Position numbers and translations under genes: made by a program. This document shows positions 9,992 to 18,279 of a stretch of 64,000 nucleotides of DNA, piece after piece (the stretch's first letter is position 1; each line of letters begins with the position of its first letter). Source of the stretch: CAYSDH01 sp964429805. GTDB lineage: Bacteria; Bacteroidota; Bacteroidia; Flavobacteriales_D; JABDKJ01. The notes beneath the pieces were generated by a model. That model saw nothing but the letters and a program-made list of their open reading frames with translations, was not told where the DNA came from and ran no database searches. The stretch is from the NCBI GenBank assembly GCA_964429805.1, contig CAYSDH010000004.1:42859-106858 (forward strand), read 5' to 3'.

Positions 9992-10294
9992 GATTCAGTT
10001 TTTAAGTTGAATCAAACCTGCTAAATAGAGGCTAAGAAAAAGCCCCTAAATAGAGGGTGCAAGAAGCACAACAAAAAGGGGTTGTAATAAAATATTTAAC
10101 CACTATTTTCATGGGTCAAAAGGTTTTTTACTATCCTTGTAAAAACTAACCTATTTATTTGAGCACCAAACTTGGATAAATATAATTCTGAAATCCAATG
10201 TATCCGAACTAGCTTTTACCTAAGCCTCCGTTTGACCACGTATAGATTTAACCAATTTATACTTCTTGTAAACGCACATCTAATTACCTCAATT
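9992..10294. promoter_or_regulatory. Divergent intergenic region between the oxoamine synthase and the sensor operon
   Basis: These roughly 300 bases separate two divergent transcription units and contain no convincing gene. Upstream in-frame codons before 10295 (from 10172) lack protein-like composition. The region holds the CTAAATAGAGG direct repeats at 10021-10056, an AAAAAGGGGTTG stretch at 10073-10084 and a Bacteroidota-like -7 element (TATCCTTG, 10132-10139) facing the sensor operon. It is a natural place for the LuxR-type regulator at 11813 to bind. Confidence 0.5.
10021..10056. repeat. Two direct repeats CTAAATAGAGG, candidate operator
   Basis: The 11-mer CTAAATAGAGG occurs at 10021-10031 and again at 10046-10056, 25 bases start to start, just upstream of the oxoamine synthase-GNAT start at 9991. 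The spacing is about two and a half helical turns. The second copy is extended to CCCCTAAATAGAGGG. That makes a candidate site for the neighbouring LuxR-type regulator, not demonstrated. Confidence 0.45.
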
Positions 10295-10672
10295 ATGAAT
10301 TTTATTGACCTGTCTACGGTAGACGGCTTTATACATGCGGTCTACCAAACCAATCGCATCACCCTTCCAGTGGCGAAGGAAATAGTTGCCGAACGGCTAC
10401 TGTATACTAAAGGAGAATCCATGCCTTATCTCATAGAGGGACTAAAACTGTCTTCTATAGACAAAGCAGCACGCGACTATTTTTCTAGTGACGAGGGGTC
10501 TCAAGGAGTCTCTGCGGCAGCATTTGTTTCTCACTCAGCTTTTCAAGTGAATCTTCTTAATTTTTTCTTGAAAGTGACCACTCAGAAAATGCCCGTGATG
10601 AACTTTGTGAGCAAAGAAGAAGCTAAAAAATGGCTAAGACAATTTGCACCAGTTTATGCAATCCGATACTAA
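10295..10672 (+). CDS. SEC14/STAS-like small regulatory-type protein, 125 aa
   Basis: The start was set at the ATG at 10295 (MNFIDLSTVDGF), since the codons before it look non-coding. The protein has the alternating alpha/beta pattern of the SpoIIAA/SEC14-like family common in Bacteroidota: a central SIDKAARDYFSSDEG segment, a hydrophobic AAAFVSHSAFQVNLLNFFLKV strand-helix, and a terminal FVSKEEAKKWLRQF. It resembles the protein at 36707 (STEARNLASSDAF, ANFFIRV, FPDREQAIAWI), so the genome carries at least two paralogues. Family members are often taken as regulatory or lipid-binding modules, but their function is not established. The last 17 bases overlap the kinase gene, indicating one operon with 10656 and 11813. 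Confidence 0.7.
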   Translation: MNFIDLSTVDGFIHAVYQTNRITLPVAKEIVAERLLYTKGESMPYLIEGLKLSSIDKAARDYFSSDEGSQGVSAAAFVSHSAFQVNLLNFFLKVTTQKMPVMNFVSKEEAKKWLRQFAPVYAIRY

Positions 10673-11816
10673 AGGCGATGTATCAGAAAAACGACTTGCA
10701 GAGGTTACCGAAGTATTAGTTTCTTATTCTCTAGGCGATTTCGATGCAAAAGCGTCTCTGACTAAAAATTTAGACAGTTTTGATGTCATTGTTTCTGGTG
10801 TCAACATGCTAGGAGAAGAGTTGAAAGAAACAACTGTCTCACGTAACTATCTGCATGGAGTTTTTCAGGCCATCACAGAAATGATTTTCGTTTTGGACCA
10901 GCGAGGAAAGGTGCTCGAATACAATGATTCAGCAGGAGATAATTTTGGTGAAAAAGGACGTTTAATTGGGCAAAATATTCATGACATACTTTTTGAGTAT
11001 GATGACACCAGGCAAATCACCCTTCTTTCGGCAAGAAAAGTCAGAGACGCTCGCAAATTTCGTTTGTACAGTCAAACCAATGTAATTGAGTGCCTCTGCT
11101 GCTACTATGCTCCGGTTTATGACAGAGTAGGAGGACTGCTTCATTATGTCTTGGTTTTGCGCGACCTAACGTTAGAAATTGAAAGTGAGCAACGTGTTAT
11201 CAGAACTGTGCTTGACACGCAAGAAAAAGAACGGCAACGTATTGCCAAGGATTTGCACGATGCAATTGGCTCAGAACTGGGAATTCTTAAGCCGATGCTC
11301 AATTCGGTGCTGAATACAACAAGAGGAGATGATGAACGAGGCAAAAGTGGCCTCAAGATGTGTATAGAAACGGTCACCGGTCTGATGGAATCCATCAGGA
11401 ACACTTGCTATGCGGTAGCTCCAAACAACCTAGCGAACAAAGGGTTCAATTATTCCTTAAAACGTTATTGTGAGTTTATTGCCTTAAGAAGTAACGTGAA
11501 GGTCTGGTACAGCGCTGATGATGTTTACCTGGAAGAAGACTGCGCTCTTTCCCTTTACAGGGTCGCCCAGGAGTTTATACAAAATACGCTAAAGCATGCT
11601 AAAGCAGACCAAATACTGATATCACTAAAAAACTTTGGAGACGGTCACATTCATTTTTCTCTGGAAGATAACGGAGTAGGCTTTGACAAGGATGATGTGG
11701 ACATTGGAAAAGGACGTGGAGTGCAAAACATGCGCACTCGAATCGAAGTGTTTGGAGGAAAATTTGAACTTATCTCATCGCCACAAGCGGGAACCAGAAT
11801 AGAAATAACATTGTGA
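10656..11816 (+). CDS. Soluble PAS-domain sensor histidine kinase (HisKA_3 type), 386 aa
   Basis: No signal peptide or membrane span is visible, so it senses an internal signal. Residues ~1-60 are helical. Residues ~62-180 form a PAS domain (FQAITEMIFVLDQRGKVLEYN). The dimerisation/phosphotransfer helix carries KERQRIAKDLHDAIGSE with phospho-acceptor H201. The C-terminal HATPase region has an N-box-like FIQNTLKHAKADQ, the G1 box DNGVGF and the G2 box GRGVQNMRTR. This is the NarL/DesK-type kinase class that partners LuxR-family regulators. The ATG at 10656 is preferred over the TTG at 10644. Its stop overlaps the GTG start of the regulator at 11813, consistent with a cognate pair. Confidence 0.88.
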   Translation: MQSDTKGDVSEKRLAEVTEVLVSYSLGDFDAKASLTKNLDSFDVIVSGVNMLGEELKETTVSRNYLHGVFQAITEMIFVLDQRGKVLEYNDSAGDNFGEKGRLIGQNIHDILFEYDDTRQITLLSARKVRDARKFRLYSQTNVIECLCCYYAPVYDRVGGLLHYVLVLRDLTLEIESEQRVIRTVLDTQEKERQRIAKDLHDAIGSELGILKPMLNSVLNTTRGDDERGKSGLKMCIETVTGLMESIRNTCYAVAPNNLANKGFNYSLKRYCEFIALRSNVKVWYSADDVYLEEDCALSLYRVAQEFIQNTLKHAKADQILISLKNFGDGHIHFSLEDNGVGFDKDDVDIGKGRGVQNMRTRIEVFGGKFELISSPQAGTRIEITL

Positions 11817-12478
11817 ATAGAACAAGAGAAAAAAAACGTATCAATCTGCTGATAGTTGACGATCACAAAGTGGTTAGAGACGGGATCAGATTTATACTGG
11901 GAGACCAACGCGAATATAGTTTTAGAATACATGAAGCCAGTGATCTACACTCGGCCATGTACTTTGGTACAACCTTTAGTTATGATGTTATCCTTATGGA
12001 TTTGCACATCAAAGAAGAGAATGGAATAGCAGCTACGAAGGCCATTTTGGAACAACGGCCGAGTCAAAACATTCTTGCCTTTACGGTAGAAGAAGACAAA
12101 GACAGTGTGCAAGAAATGGTGAACGCTGGAGCCAAAGGCTATCTGCTTAAAGACAGTGGCTCAGAAGAGATCATAAAGGCCATAGAAGTGATTACAGAAG
12201 GTAAGAAGTACTTCAGTAATGAAGTGGCTCTGCTGATGATGGGTGCCATGGAAAGTAAAGCCAATGACAAGCGGCCCGTGGAGACACTCATCACAGAGCG
12301 TGAGCTGCAAGTACTAGAGCTGATTGGTGATCAAATGACCAATGTCGAAATAGCCAAAGAATTGGGCATCAAAAAGAACACTGTGGATGATCACAGAAAG
12401 CGATTGTTGTCCAAGTTGGGGCTGAGAAATACCGCAGGCCTTATCCGCTTTGCCATGGTTAAGGGACTAATCTCTTAA
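11813..12478 (+). CDS. NarL/LuxR-family response regulator, 221 aa
   Basis: The receiver domain (residues ~10-130) has the acidic pair D16-D17 and phospho-acceptor D63 in DVILMDLHIKEENG, with the conserved lysine in YLLKDSG. The LuxR-type helix-turn-helix (residues ~155-215) reads LITERELQVLELIGDQMTNVEIAKELGIKKNTVDDHRKRLLSKL. The GTG start overlaps the kinase stop (GTGA), so the pair is translationally coupled. A strong terminator follows at 12494. Its likely targets include the divergent intergenic region at 9992-10294. Confidence 0.92.
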   Translation: MNRTREKKRINLLIVDDHKVVRDGIRFILGDQREYSFRIHEASDLHSAMYFGTTFSYDVILMDLHIKEENGIAATKAILEQRPSQNILAFTVEEDKDSVQEMVNAGAKGYLLKDSGSEEIIKAIEVITEGKKYFSNEVALLMMGAMESKANDKRPVETLITERELQVLELIGDQMTNVEIAKELGIKKNTVDDHRKRLLSKLGLRNTAGLIRFAMVKGLIS

Positions 12479-12493
12479 GTCTAAAACATATGT

Positions 12494-12532
12494 AATGGCC
12501 CCTATTGAATGAATCAATAGGGGCCATTTTCT
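12494..12532 (+). terminator. Rho-independent terminator after the response regulator
   Basis: A long perfect stem, AATGGCCCCTATTGA (12494-12508) with TCAATAGGGGCCATT (12514-12528), and a five-base loop, followed by TTT. It ends the 10295-12478 operon. It could also act for the convergent gene at 12606. Confidence 0.85.
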
Positions 12533-12605
12533 TATCTCAAATTTCGGTTAGGCTTTTTTACTGGAGCCATTTAAGCTGAGCAAATTTTGCTCAACTCATC
12601 TCTGT

Positions 12606-15600
12606 CTATCGTTGCAAAAAGATAAATCCTTTTAGAGGATCAGAGCCCGCTGCATCATTTAATTCGATGACATAAAAGTATGTGCCGTCTGGAAGTTCGT
12701 CTCCACCGAGCGCACCGTTACCCATGCTATTCGTACCATCCCATTCATTCTCCTGACTACGGTAAGAGTCTTCATAAACCTTGTTGCCCCATCTGTTGAA
12801 TATGGTCAAGACATTGTCTGGATAGGACTCTAAACAGGTGATGACAAACTTCTCGTTTTGACCATCATTATTAGGTGAAAATGCATCAGGCACGAATAGT
12901 TCGCAGCTACAGACTATGTCGGTCGCGTTTTCATCAGGCACACAAGGGTCCCAGTCATCCGGGTCTCCCGCTCCGACTGTTACTCCATCTTGGTCACAGT
13001 CATTAGAGTCCTGCGCTACCCAGTTTGGATTTGATGGGTCAGCGCATGGATTAAGCTCTTCTTCTGGGTTTTCATCACCATTAAGTATCCCGTCTCCATC
13101 ACAGTCACCTGCTGCCCAAGAGGCAGTCTGATTCGTGATGTTGTAATCTATGCACGGGTCAAAATCATTTGAATCGCCCTCGGCAACTGTTGTGCCGTCA
13201 TCATCACAATCATTGCTACCCAGTGCTACCCAGTCGCTATTACTTGGATCAGCACATGGGTCGAGGACTTCTCCTGGGTTCTCATCACCATTTAATATTC
13301 CGTCTCCGTCACAATCTAAATTTTGCCATGCGGTATCAGCCTCAGCGGCAGTGAAATCTACGCAGGGATCTGCATCATCTGTATCACCTTCACCAATGCT
13401 CGTGCCGTCTCCATCACAATCATTTGACGACTGTGAAATCCAGTCCGGATGTGAGGCATCACTACACGGGTTTAGCTCTTCGCCAGGGTTCTCATCGCCA
13501 TTGGCAATGCCATCTCCGTCACAATCAGCTGCTGCCCATGTGGCGGTCTGATCTGTAAAGTCATAATCTACACATGGGTTAAAGTCGTCAGAGTCGCCCT
13601 CTCCTACTGTTGTTCCGTCATCGTCACAATCATTGGTCGGTAATGCTACCCAGTCAGGATGCGAAGCGTCTGCACAGGGATTAAATTCTTCTCCTGGATT
13701 CTCATCGCCATTCAGTATCCCGTCTCCATCACAATCGGCATTTAACCAACCGCTGCCAGGGTTTGCAGAATCAAAATCTACACAAGGGTCAAAATCATCA
13801 GAATCTCCGTCACCGACTGTGGCACCGTCATCGTCACAGTCATTGGTCATTGGCGCTACCCAGTCAGGGTGACTTGTATCCGCGCATGGATCGAGCTCTT
13901 CTCCTGGGTTTTCATCTCCATTAAGTATCCCGTCACCATCACAATCTCCGGCTGCCCATGATACTGTTGGGTTAATGGCATCAAAGTCTACGCAAGGGTC
14001 AAAGTCATCAGCATCTCCTTCGCCAACTGTGGTGCCATCATCATCACAATCATTAGTCGCTAAGGCCACCCAGTCAGGGTGAGTAGCATCGGAACAAGGG
14101 TCAAGTTCTTCACCCGGATTTTCATCTCCGTTAGCGATACCATCACCATCACAATCTTGAAGTGGATCTGTGATCAAACAATCGTTATCACAGGCATCTG
14201 GTACGCCATCCATGTCGGCATCTGGACCAATAATAGTCACTGTTGAGTTTGACCCAGTGTAGCCATCAGAATCCATGATTGTACCATCTGGATTTACTCC
14301 TGTTCCATCAACTTCACCATCACCGTCTGCATCTGTAAAACCTGCTTCAATAGCGTCATCACATCCGTCACCGTCAGCGTCAGTATCACAGGCATCAATA
14401 TCACCATCATTGTCTGTGTCTACTGCCCCCGTTGGGAATGGCGCCTCAAAACAACTGGCCCCATCATTACTGGAAGTGGCTTGAGTATCCTGTAAGAATG
14501 AGCTCGTTGGAGTCGCTGAGGTGTAGTCCAAAATTTCATACAGGCCACCGTCATTATCAGAGACAAAGAAGCGTGTATTGTCAGCCACATACATGGCGCC
14601 ATACGAACTCGCTGGAAGGCCACTTACAGGTGCCGAGTTAACCGTGAGCGGAGGGGTAGCCGTGTAGTCTACTGAGAGTAAATTTCCACTGGCATCAACT
14701 GTATATAAAAAGTTGCCAAAGGCGACCATATCAGGACCATTAAAACTGATGTCACAGTCTATAGTCGAGACCGTGTTGTCAGTCAAGTTCACTCGATCAA
14801 ATGAGGTTGGGCCATTTTCGCCTGGCAGCACATACAGGAAATCTCCCTCTACAAATCCTGCAGTCTTATTATCGGTTAGTCCAGTGGTAGACACAAAGAA
14901 GACTTCTCCTGTAAATGGATCAACACGAATCAAATCACCCGGATTAACCATTACACCTACGGCATCCATACCACTTGTCGCTCTGGCGATGCCATAAATA
15001 AATCCATCAACTGGATAATGTGCAGTCGCGTTGTACGGAAAGTTGGCTGGCTGACCTATCGGCAAATAATTTCCTGTGCCCGGATCTAAAACATTCAACT
15101 GATCAGCAATCACTTGATAAAAAGCAATGTTACAGTTCTCTGAAAACGAAGCGATAGACTCATCGACATCCAAGATTCCATCATTATCATCATCTAAATC
15201 AACCTCATCAGGCACACCATCGTCATCTTTATCTAAAAGATTGTTTATTGGATCACAGGCGTCAGCGATGCCGTCTGAATCTATGTCAGGTCCGACTATG
15301 GTCACCGAAGAATTTGACCCCGTATATCCATCAGAACTCATGACCGAGCCATCAGGATTTATTCCTGTTCCGTCTACTTCTCCATCTCCATCATTATCTG
15401 TAAACCCTGCTTCAATAACATCATTACAGTTATCGCCATCAGAGTCCTCATCCATTGAGTCAATCGTGCCATCATTGTCTGTATCGGCTACGCCAGTGGG
15501 GAATGGCGCTTGCACACAACTAGCACCATCATTAGAAGACGTGGCTTGAGTTACCTGCAAGAAGTTAGAGAATGGTGCTATGGTATTGTAGTCGGCAATC

Positions 15601-17501
15601 TCGTATAAACCACCAGCGTTATTTGATACAAAAAACCTATCGTCTTCGGCCATGTACATGGCTCCATACGCCCCCGCTGGCAGTCCTGTTACAGTCTGAT
15701 TATTTACCTGCAATGGCTGTGGGTCGGTGATGTCAACGGAAAGTAGTTTTCCACTGTTGTTGACCGTATATAATTTGTCTCCAAAACCAATAATATCTGG
15801 GCCCAAGAAGTTTGTGCTGCAGTCTATCGTAGTCACAGCGCCTGATGCTAAATCTACTTGGTCGACTGATGCGGTTCCATTCTCTCCTGGCACTACATAT
15901 AAAAAGTCGCCCATAATAAAGCCTCCAATCTTGTTGTCACTCAGTCCGGTAGTGGCTGCAAAAAACACCTCACCGCTAAAAGGCTCCACCTTGATTAAAT
16001 CTCCTGGATTAACCATTGCTCCATTAGCGTCTAGGCCACTAGAGACTCTGGCTATGCCGTATATAAATCCATCGCCTGTGTAATGTGCGGTTGCATTATA
16101 GGGGAAATTGGCAGGAACACCAATTGGTAAATAATTGCCCGATACGGGGTCAAGAATATTTAGTTGATCTGCAATGACTTGATAAAAGGCGATGTTGCAC
16201 GTTTCGCTAACCGAGACCACAGACTCATCAATGTCGAGTATTCCATCATTGTCATCATCCACATCATCTTCATCTGGCACTCCGTCATCATCATTATCAG
16301 CCAGGTCAAAAAATGGATCGCAGGCGTCTGCTATACCGTCCATGTCTGCATCAGGTCCGACTATGGTCACTGAAGAATTTGACCCAGAGTATCCGTCAGA
16401 ATCTATCACCGTACCACTTGCTGTGACCCCCGTTCCATCTACTTCCCCATCTCCATCTGCATCTGTAAAGCCTGCTTCAATGACATCATCACAATTATCA
16501 CCATCAGAGTCTGTATCAAGCGCATCTATCAAACCATCCATATCGGTATCTACTGCACCAGTAGGAAATGGCGCTTCAAAACAACTAGCCCCATCATTAG
16601 AGTTTGTTGGTTCGGTATTCTGAATAAAAATAGCGGCAGGAGAAGGTGTATCATATCCTGTAATCTCATACAAGGCTCCAGCATTATCAGACACGAAAAA
16701 ACGTGTAATGTCGGCAACATACATGGCGCCAAAAGAAGCATCAGGGAGGTCAGTCACCGCTTTGGTATTGACAGTTAAGGGTGGAGTTGCCGTGAGGTCT
16801 ACTGTGAGAATGTCTCCATTTGCATCTACGGTGTACAACTCATCGCCAAAGACCACGAGGTCTGGCCCTAAGAAGTTACTGGTACAATCGAGGGTTATAA
16901 CAGAATTATCAGTGAGGTCAATTCTATCAAAAGATGTTGACCCATTCTCCCCTGGAAGCACATACATAAAGTCTCCCTCAATAAAACCACTAAACTTTGT
17001 GTCTGACAGTCCTGTTGTCGAGACGAAGAATACTTCACCATTAAAGGGGTCTACTTTGATTAAGTCACCTGGATTAACTGTAGCTCCGTCTGCATCGAGT
17101 CCAGTATTTTGCCTGGCTATGCCGTATAAAAATCCGTCAACTGGGTAGTGCGCTGTCGCGTTGTATGAAAAGTTAGCTGGCTGACCGATTGGCAGGTAGT
17201 TACCAGTAGTTGGGTCAAGTACGTTTAGCTCATTATCAATCACTTGATAAAAAGCGATGTTGCATGTCTCTGTAAATGCAACAATTGACTCATCGATGTC
17301 TAAGATACCGTCATTGTCGTCATCAAAATCATCTACATCAGGTATGCCGTCCAAGTCCTGATCCATGAGTTGATAATACTTGTCAAGCGCACTTGGCGAA
17401 GTGTGAATGATTGATTGGAACTGGCAATTGTCATATTCCTTTGCCATCAATGTGGCAGAGCCAAAGACTAAAAGGAGCAGAGGTAATAATGCGTACTTCA
17501 T
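12606..17501 (-). CDS. Giant repetitive T9SS cargo protein with calcium-binding repeats, 1631 aa
   Basis: MKYALLPLLLLVFGSATLMA is a clear signal peptide. Residues ~45-1100 are three tandem copies of a ~355-residue unit, each with a thrombospondin type 3-like acidic stretch (DDDNDGILDIDE), a region resembling a WD/beta-propeller surface domain (CNIAFYQVI, YPVDGFLYGIAR, VFFVSTTGL, ASCFEAPFPTG) and a second acidic stretch (DSDGDNCDDVIEAGF). Residues ~1110-1530 are six copies of a ~70-residue Asp-rich repeat (DCDGDGILNGDENPGE, CADxSHPDW, NDCDDDGTTVGEGD). The last ~95 residues are a gliding-motility-type T9SS sorting domain (FVPDAFSPNNDGQNEKF, IFNRWGNKVYE, DGTYFYVIELND). It is therefore predicted to be exported and held at the cell surface. 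The acidic repeats should bind calcium. The role is probably adhesive or structural; the ligand is unknown. Confidence 0.9.
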   Translation of the reverse strand: MKYALLPLLLLVFGSATLMAKEYDNCQFQSIIHTSPSALDKYYQLMDQDLDGIPDVDDFDDDNDGILDIDESIVAFTETCNIAFYQVIDNELNVLDPTTGNYLPIGQPANFSYNATAHYPVDGFLYGIARQNTGLDADGATVNPGDLIKVDPFNGEVFFVSTTGLSDTKFSGFIEGDFMYVLPGENGSTSFDRIDLTDNSVITLDCTSNFLGPDLVVFGDELYTVDANGDILTVDLTATPPLTVNTKAVTDLPDASFGAMYVADITRFFVSDNAGALYEITGYDTPSPAAIFIQNTEPTNSNDGASCFEAPFPTGAVDTDMDGLIDALDTDSDGDNCDDVIEAGFTDADGDGEVDGTGVTASGTVIDSDGYSGSNSSVTIVGPDADMDGIADACDPFFDLADNDDDGVPDEDDVDDDNDGILDIDESVVSVSETCNIAFYQVIADQLNILDPVSGNYLPIGVPANFPYNATAHYTGDGFIYGIARVSSGLDANGAMVNPGDLIKVEPFSGEVFFAATTGLSDNKIGGFIMGDFLYVVPGENGTASVDQVDLASGAVTTIDCSTNFLGPDIIGFGDKLYTVNNSGKLLSVDITDPQPLQVNNQTVTGLPAGAYGAMYMAEDDRFFVSNNAGGLYEIADYNTIAPFSNFLQVTQATSSNDGASCVQAPFPTGVADTDNDGTIDSMDEDSDGDNCNDVIEAGFTDNDGDGEVDGTGINPDGSVMSSDGYTGSNSSVTIVGPDIDSDGIADACDPINNLLDKDDDGVPDEVDLDDDNDGILDVDESIASFSENCNIAFYQVIADQLNVLDPGTGNYLPIGQPANFPYNATAHYPVDGFIYGIARATSGMDAVGVMVNPGDLIRVDPFTGEVFFVSTTGLTDNKTAGFVEGDFLYVLPGENGPTSFDRVNLTDNTVSTIDCDISFNGPDMVAFGNFLYTVDASGNLLSVDYTATPPLTVNSAPVSGLPASSYGAMYVADNTRFFVSDNDGGLYEILDYTSATPTSSFLQDTQATSSNDGASCFEAPFPTGAVDTDNDGDIDACDTDADGDGCDDAIEAGFTDADGDGEVDGTGVNPDGTIMDSDGYTGSNSTVTIIGPDADMDGVPDACDNDCLITDPLQDCDGDGIANGDENPGEELDPCSDATHPDWVALATNDCDDDGTTVGEGDADDFDPCVDFDAINPTVSWAAGDCDGDGILNGDENPGEELDPCADTSHPDWVAPMTNDCDDDGATVGDGDSDDFDPCVDFDSANPGSGWLNADCDGDGILNGDENPGEEFNPCADASHPDWVALPTNDCDDDGTTVGEGDSDDFNPCVDYDFTDQTATWAAADCDGDGIANGDENPGEELNPCSDASHPDWISQSSNDCDGDGTSIGEGDTDDADPCVDFTAAEADTAWQNLDCDGDGILNGDENPGEVLDPCADPSNSDWVALGSNDCDDDGTTVAEGDSNDFDPCIDYNITNQTASWAAGDCDGDGILNGDENPEEELNPCADPSNPNWVAQDSNDCDQDGVTVGAGDPDDWDPCVPDENATDIVCSCELFVPDAFSPNNDGQNEKFVITCLESYPDNVLTIFNRWGNKVYEDSYRSQENEWDGTNSMGNGALGGDELPDGTYFYVIELNDAAGSDPLKGFIFLQR
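13060..14160 (-). repeat. Six tandem ~210-bp coding repeats (70 aa each)
   Basis: The segment encoding DGDGILNGDENPGE recurs at about 13066, 13273, 13483, 13693, 13903 and 14113, that is with spacings of 207, 210, 210, 210 and 210 bases. Units are similar but not identical at DNA level. Each 70-residue unit carries several D-x-D-x-D-G calcium-type loops and two cysteines. The array is expected to vary in copy number by recombination. Confidence 0.85.
14190..17360 (-). repeat. Three tandem 1065-bp coding repeats (355 aa each)
   Basis: The marker sequence for the NIAFYQVI segment lies at 17254, 16189 and 15124, an exact period of 1065 bases on both steps. The three units share long identical protein stretches, such as GDLIKVDPFNGEVFF-like and SGSNSSVTIVGPD-like segments. 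Equal lengths with no indels imply duplication of a whole domain unit under strong structural constraint. Confidence 0.85.
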
Positions 17502-17749
17502 GATTTGAAATTTAAGCTACTCAGTGCGTGTCACAATGAGGAAAATTGGTACAGTGACGGCACGGAATGTTCTAATTCTATAAAACACCTACGGAGGAGG
17601 GTTCTATAATCCAAAGAAATTTAAAAGTCCTCAAATCCCAACCATGACATGTAAAAGCAACGCACATTTACAGGTTGAAAAACTCAACATTTAAAAGGTC
17701 TGTAACTTTATGCATATCCTGTTCGTCTTAGCCATAAGAACCCTGACCT

Positions 17750-18279
17750 GTGAACATCAGTGAGTATAATACTAGCGTAGACCTCTACTCGGACAATGTC
17801 TTCCGTTTTATATTGAAAAATGTGCGAAACGAGCCATTGGCCAAAGATGTGGTGCAAGATGCCTTTTTGAAGTTGTGGGAACGACATGAAAGTGTGTCGT
17901 TTAGCAAGGTGAAGTCCTGGCTGTTTCAGACTGCATACAGACAGATGATTGACGTGTTAAGAAGGGAAAAAAAGCGCGGAGATATCACTGAGCCCCGGCA
18001 CCGTGCCTGCTGCGATCTCATCNNNNNNNNNNTGGAATTAGCGAAGACAAACTAGGAGTCAATTCAGAGTATTCTGACCTGCAAGAAATTCTGCATGCAG
18101 CCTTAGAAACACTTCCAGAAAAGCAAAAACACGTTATTTTGCTAAGAGACTACGAGGGCTATTCGTATGAAGAGATTGGAGAGATAACCCAACTGAACGA
18201 GTCGCAGGTTAAGGTGTATATATTTAGAGCACGCAAGGCATTAAAAAATCACTTGGTGAGTATCGACATGATACTATGA
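17750..18279 (+). CDS. ECF RNA polymerase sigma factor, interrupted by an assembly gap
   Basis: A GTG at 17750 begins a sigma-70 region 2 (YSDNVFRFILKNVRNEPLAKDVVQDAFLKLWE, then VKSWLFQTAYRQMIDVLRREKKRG). After ten Ns at 18023-18032, region 4 continues in a different frame (LPEKQKHVILLRDYEGYSYEEIGEI, then QVKVYIFRARKALKNHL) to the TGA at 18277-18279. The frame change is explained by the unknown gap length and need not be a mutation. The stop overlaps the start of the next gene (ATGA), as in a sigma/anti-sigma pair. It presumably directs RNA polymerase to envelope genes, including its own operon. Confidence 0.85.
18023..18032. other. Assembly gap (10 Ns) inside the sigma factor gene
   Basis: Ten ambiguous bases. 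Reading frames on the two sides differ, so the true gap length is not ten. It lies between sigma regions 2 and 4, where the linker is variable. Confidence 0.98.

Noticed and set aside
13150..13551. Ser/Pro-rich plus-strand frames over the repeat array (also near 15127-15549 and 16192-16623)
   Set aside because: They are mirror images of the acidic minus-strand repeats and have low-complexity composition; no start context or homology-like motif.
13060..14160. Regular repeats that might suggest a CRISPR array
   Set aside because: Units are 210 bases, in frame, and code for a repeated domain; no short palindromic repeat/spacer pattern and no cas genes.
18023..18279. Frameshift pseudogene interpretation of the sigma factor
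   Set aside because: The frame change coincides exactly with an N gap of unknown length, and both halves show intact conserved regions.
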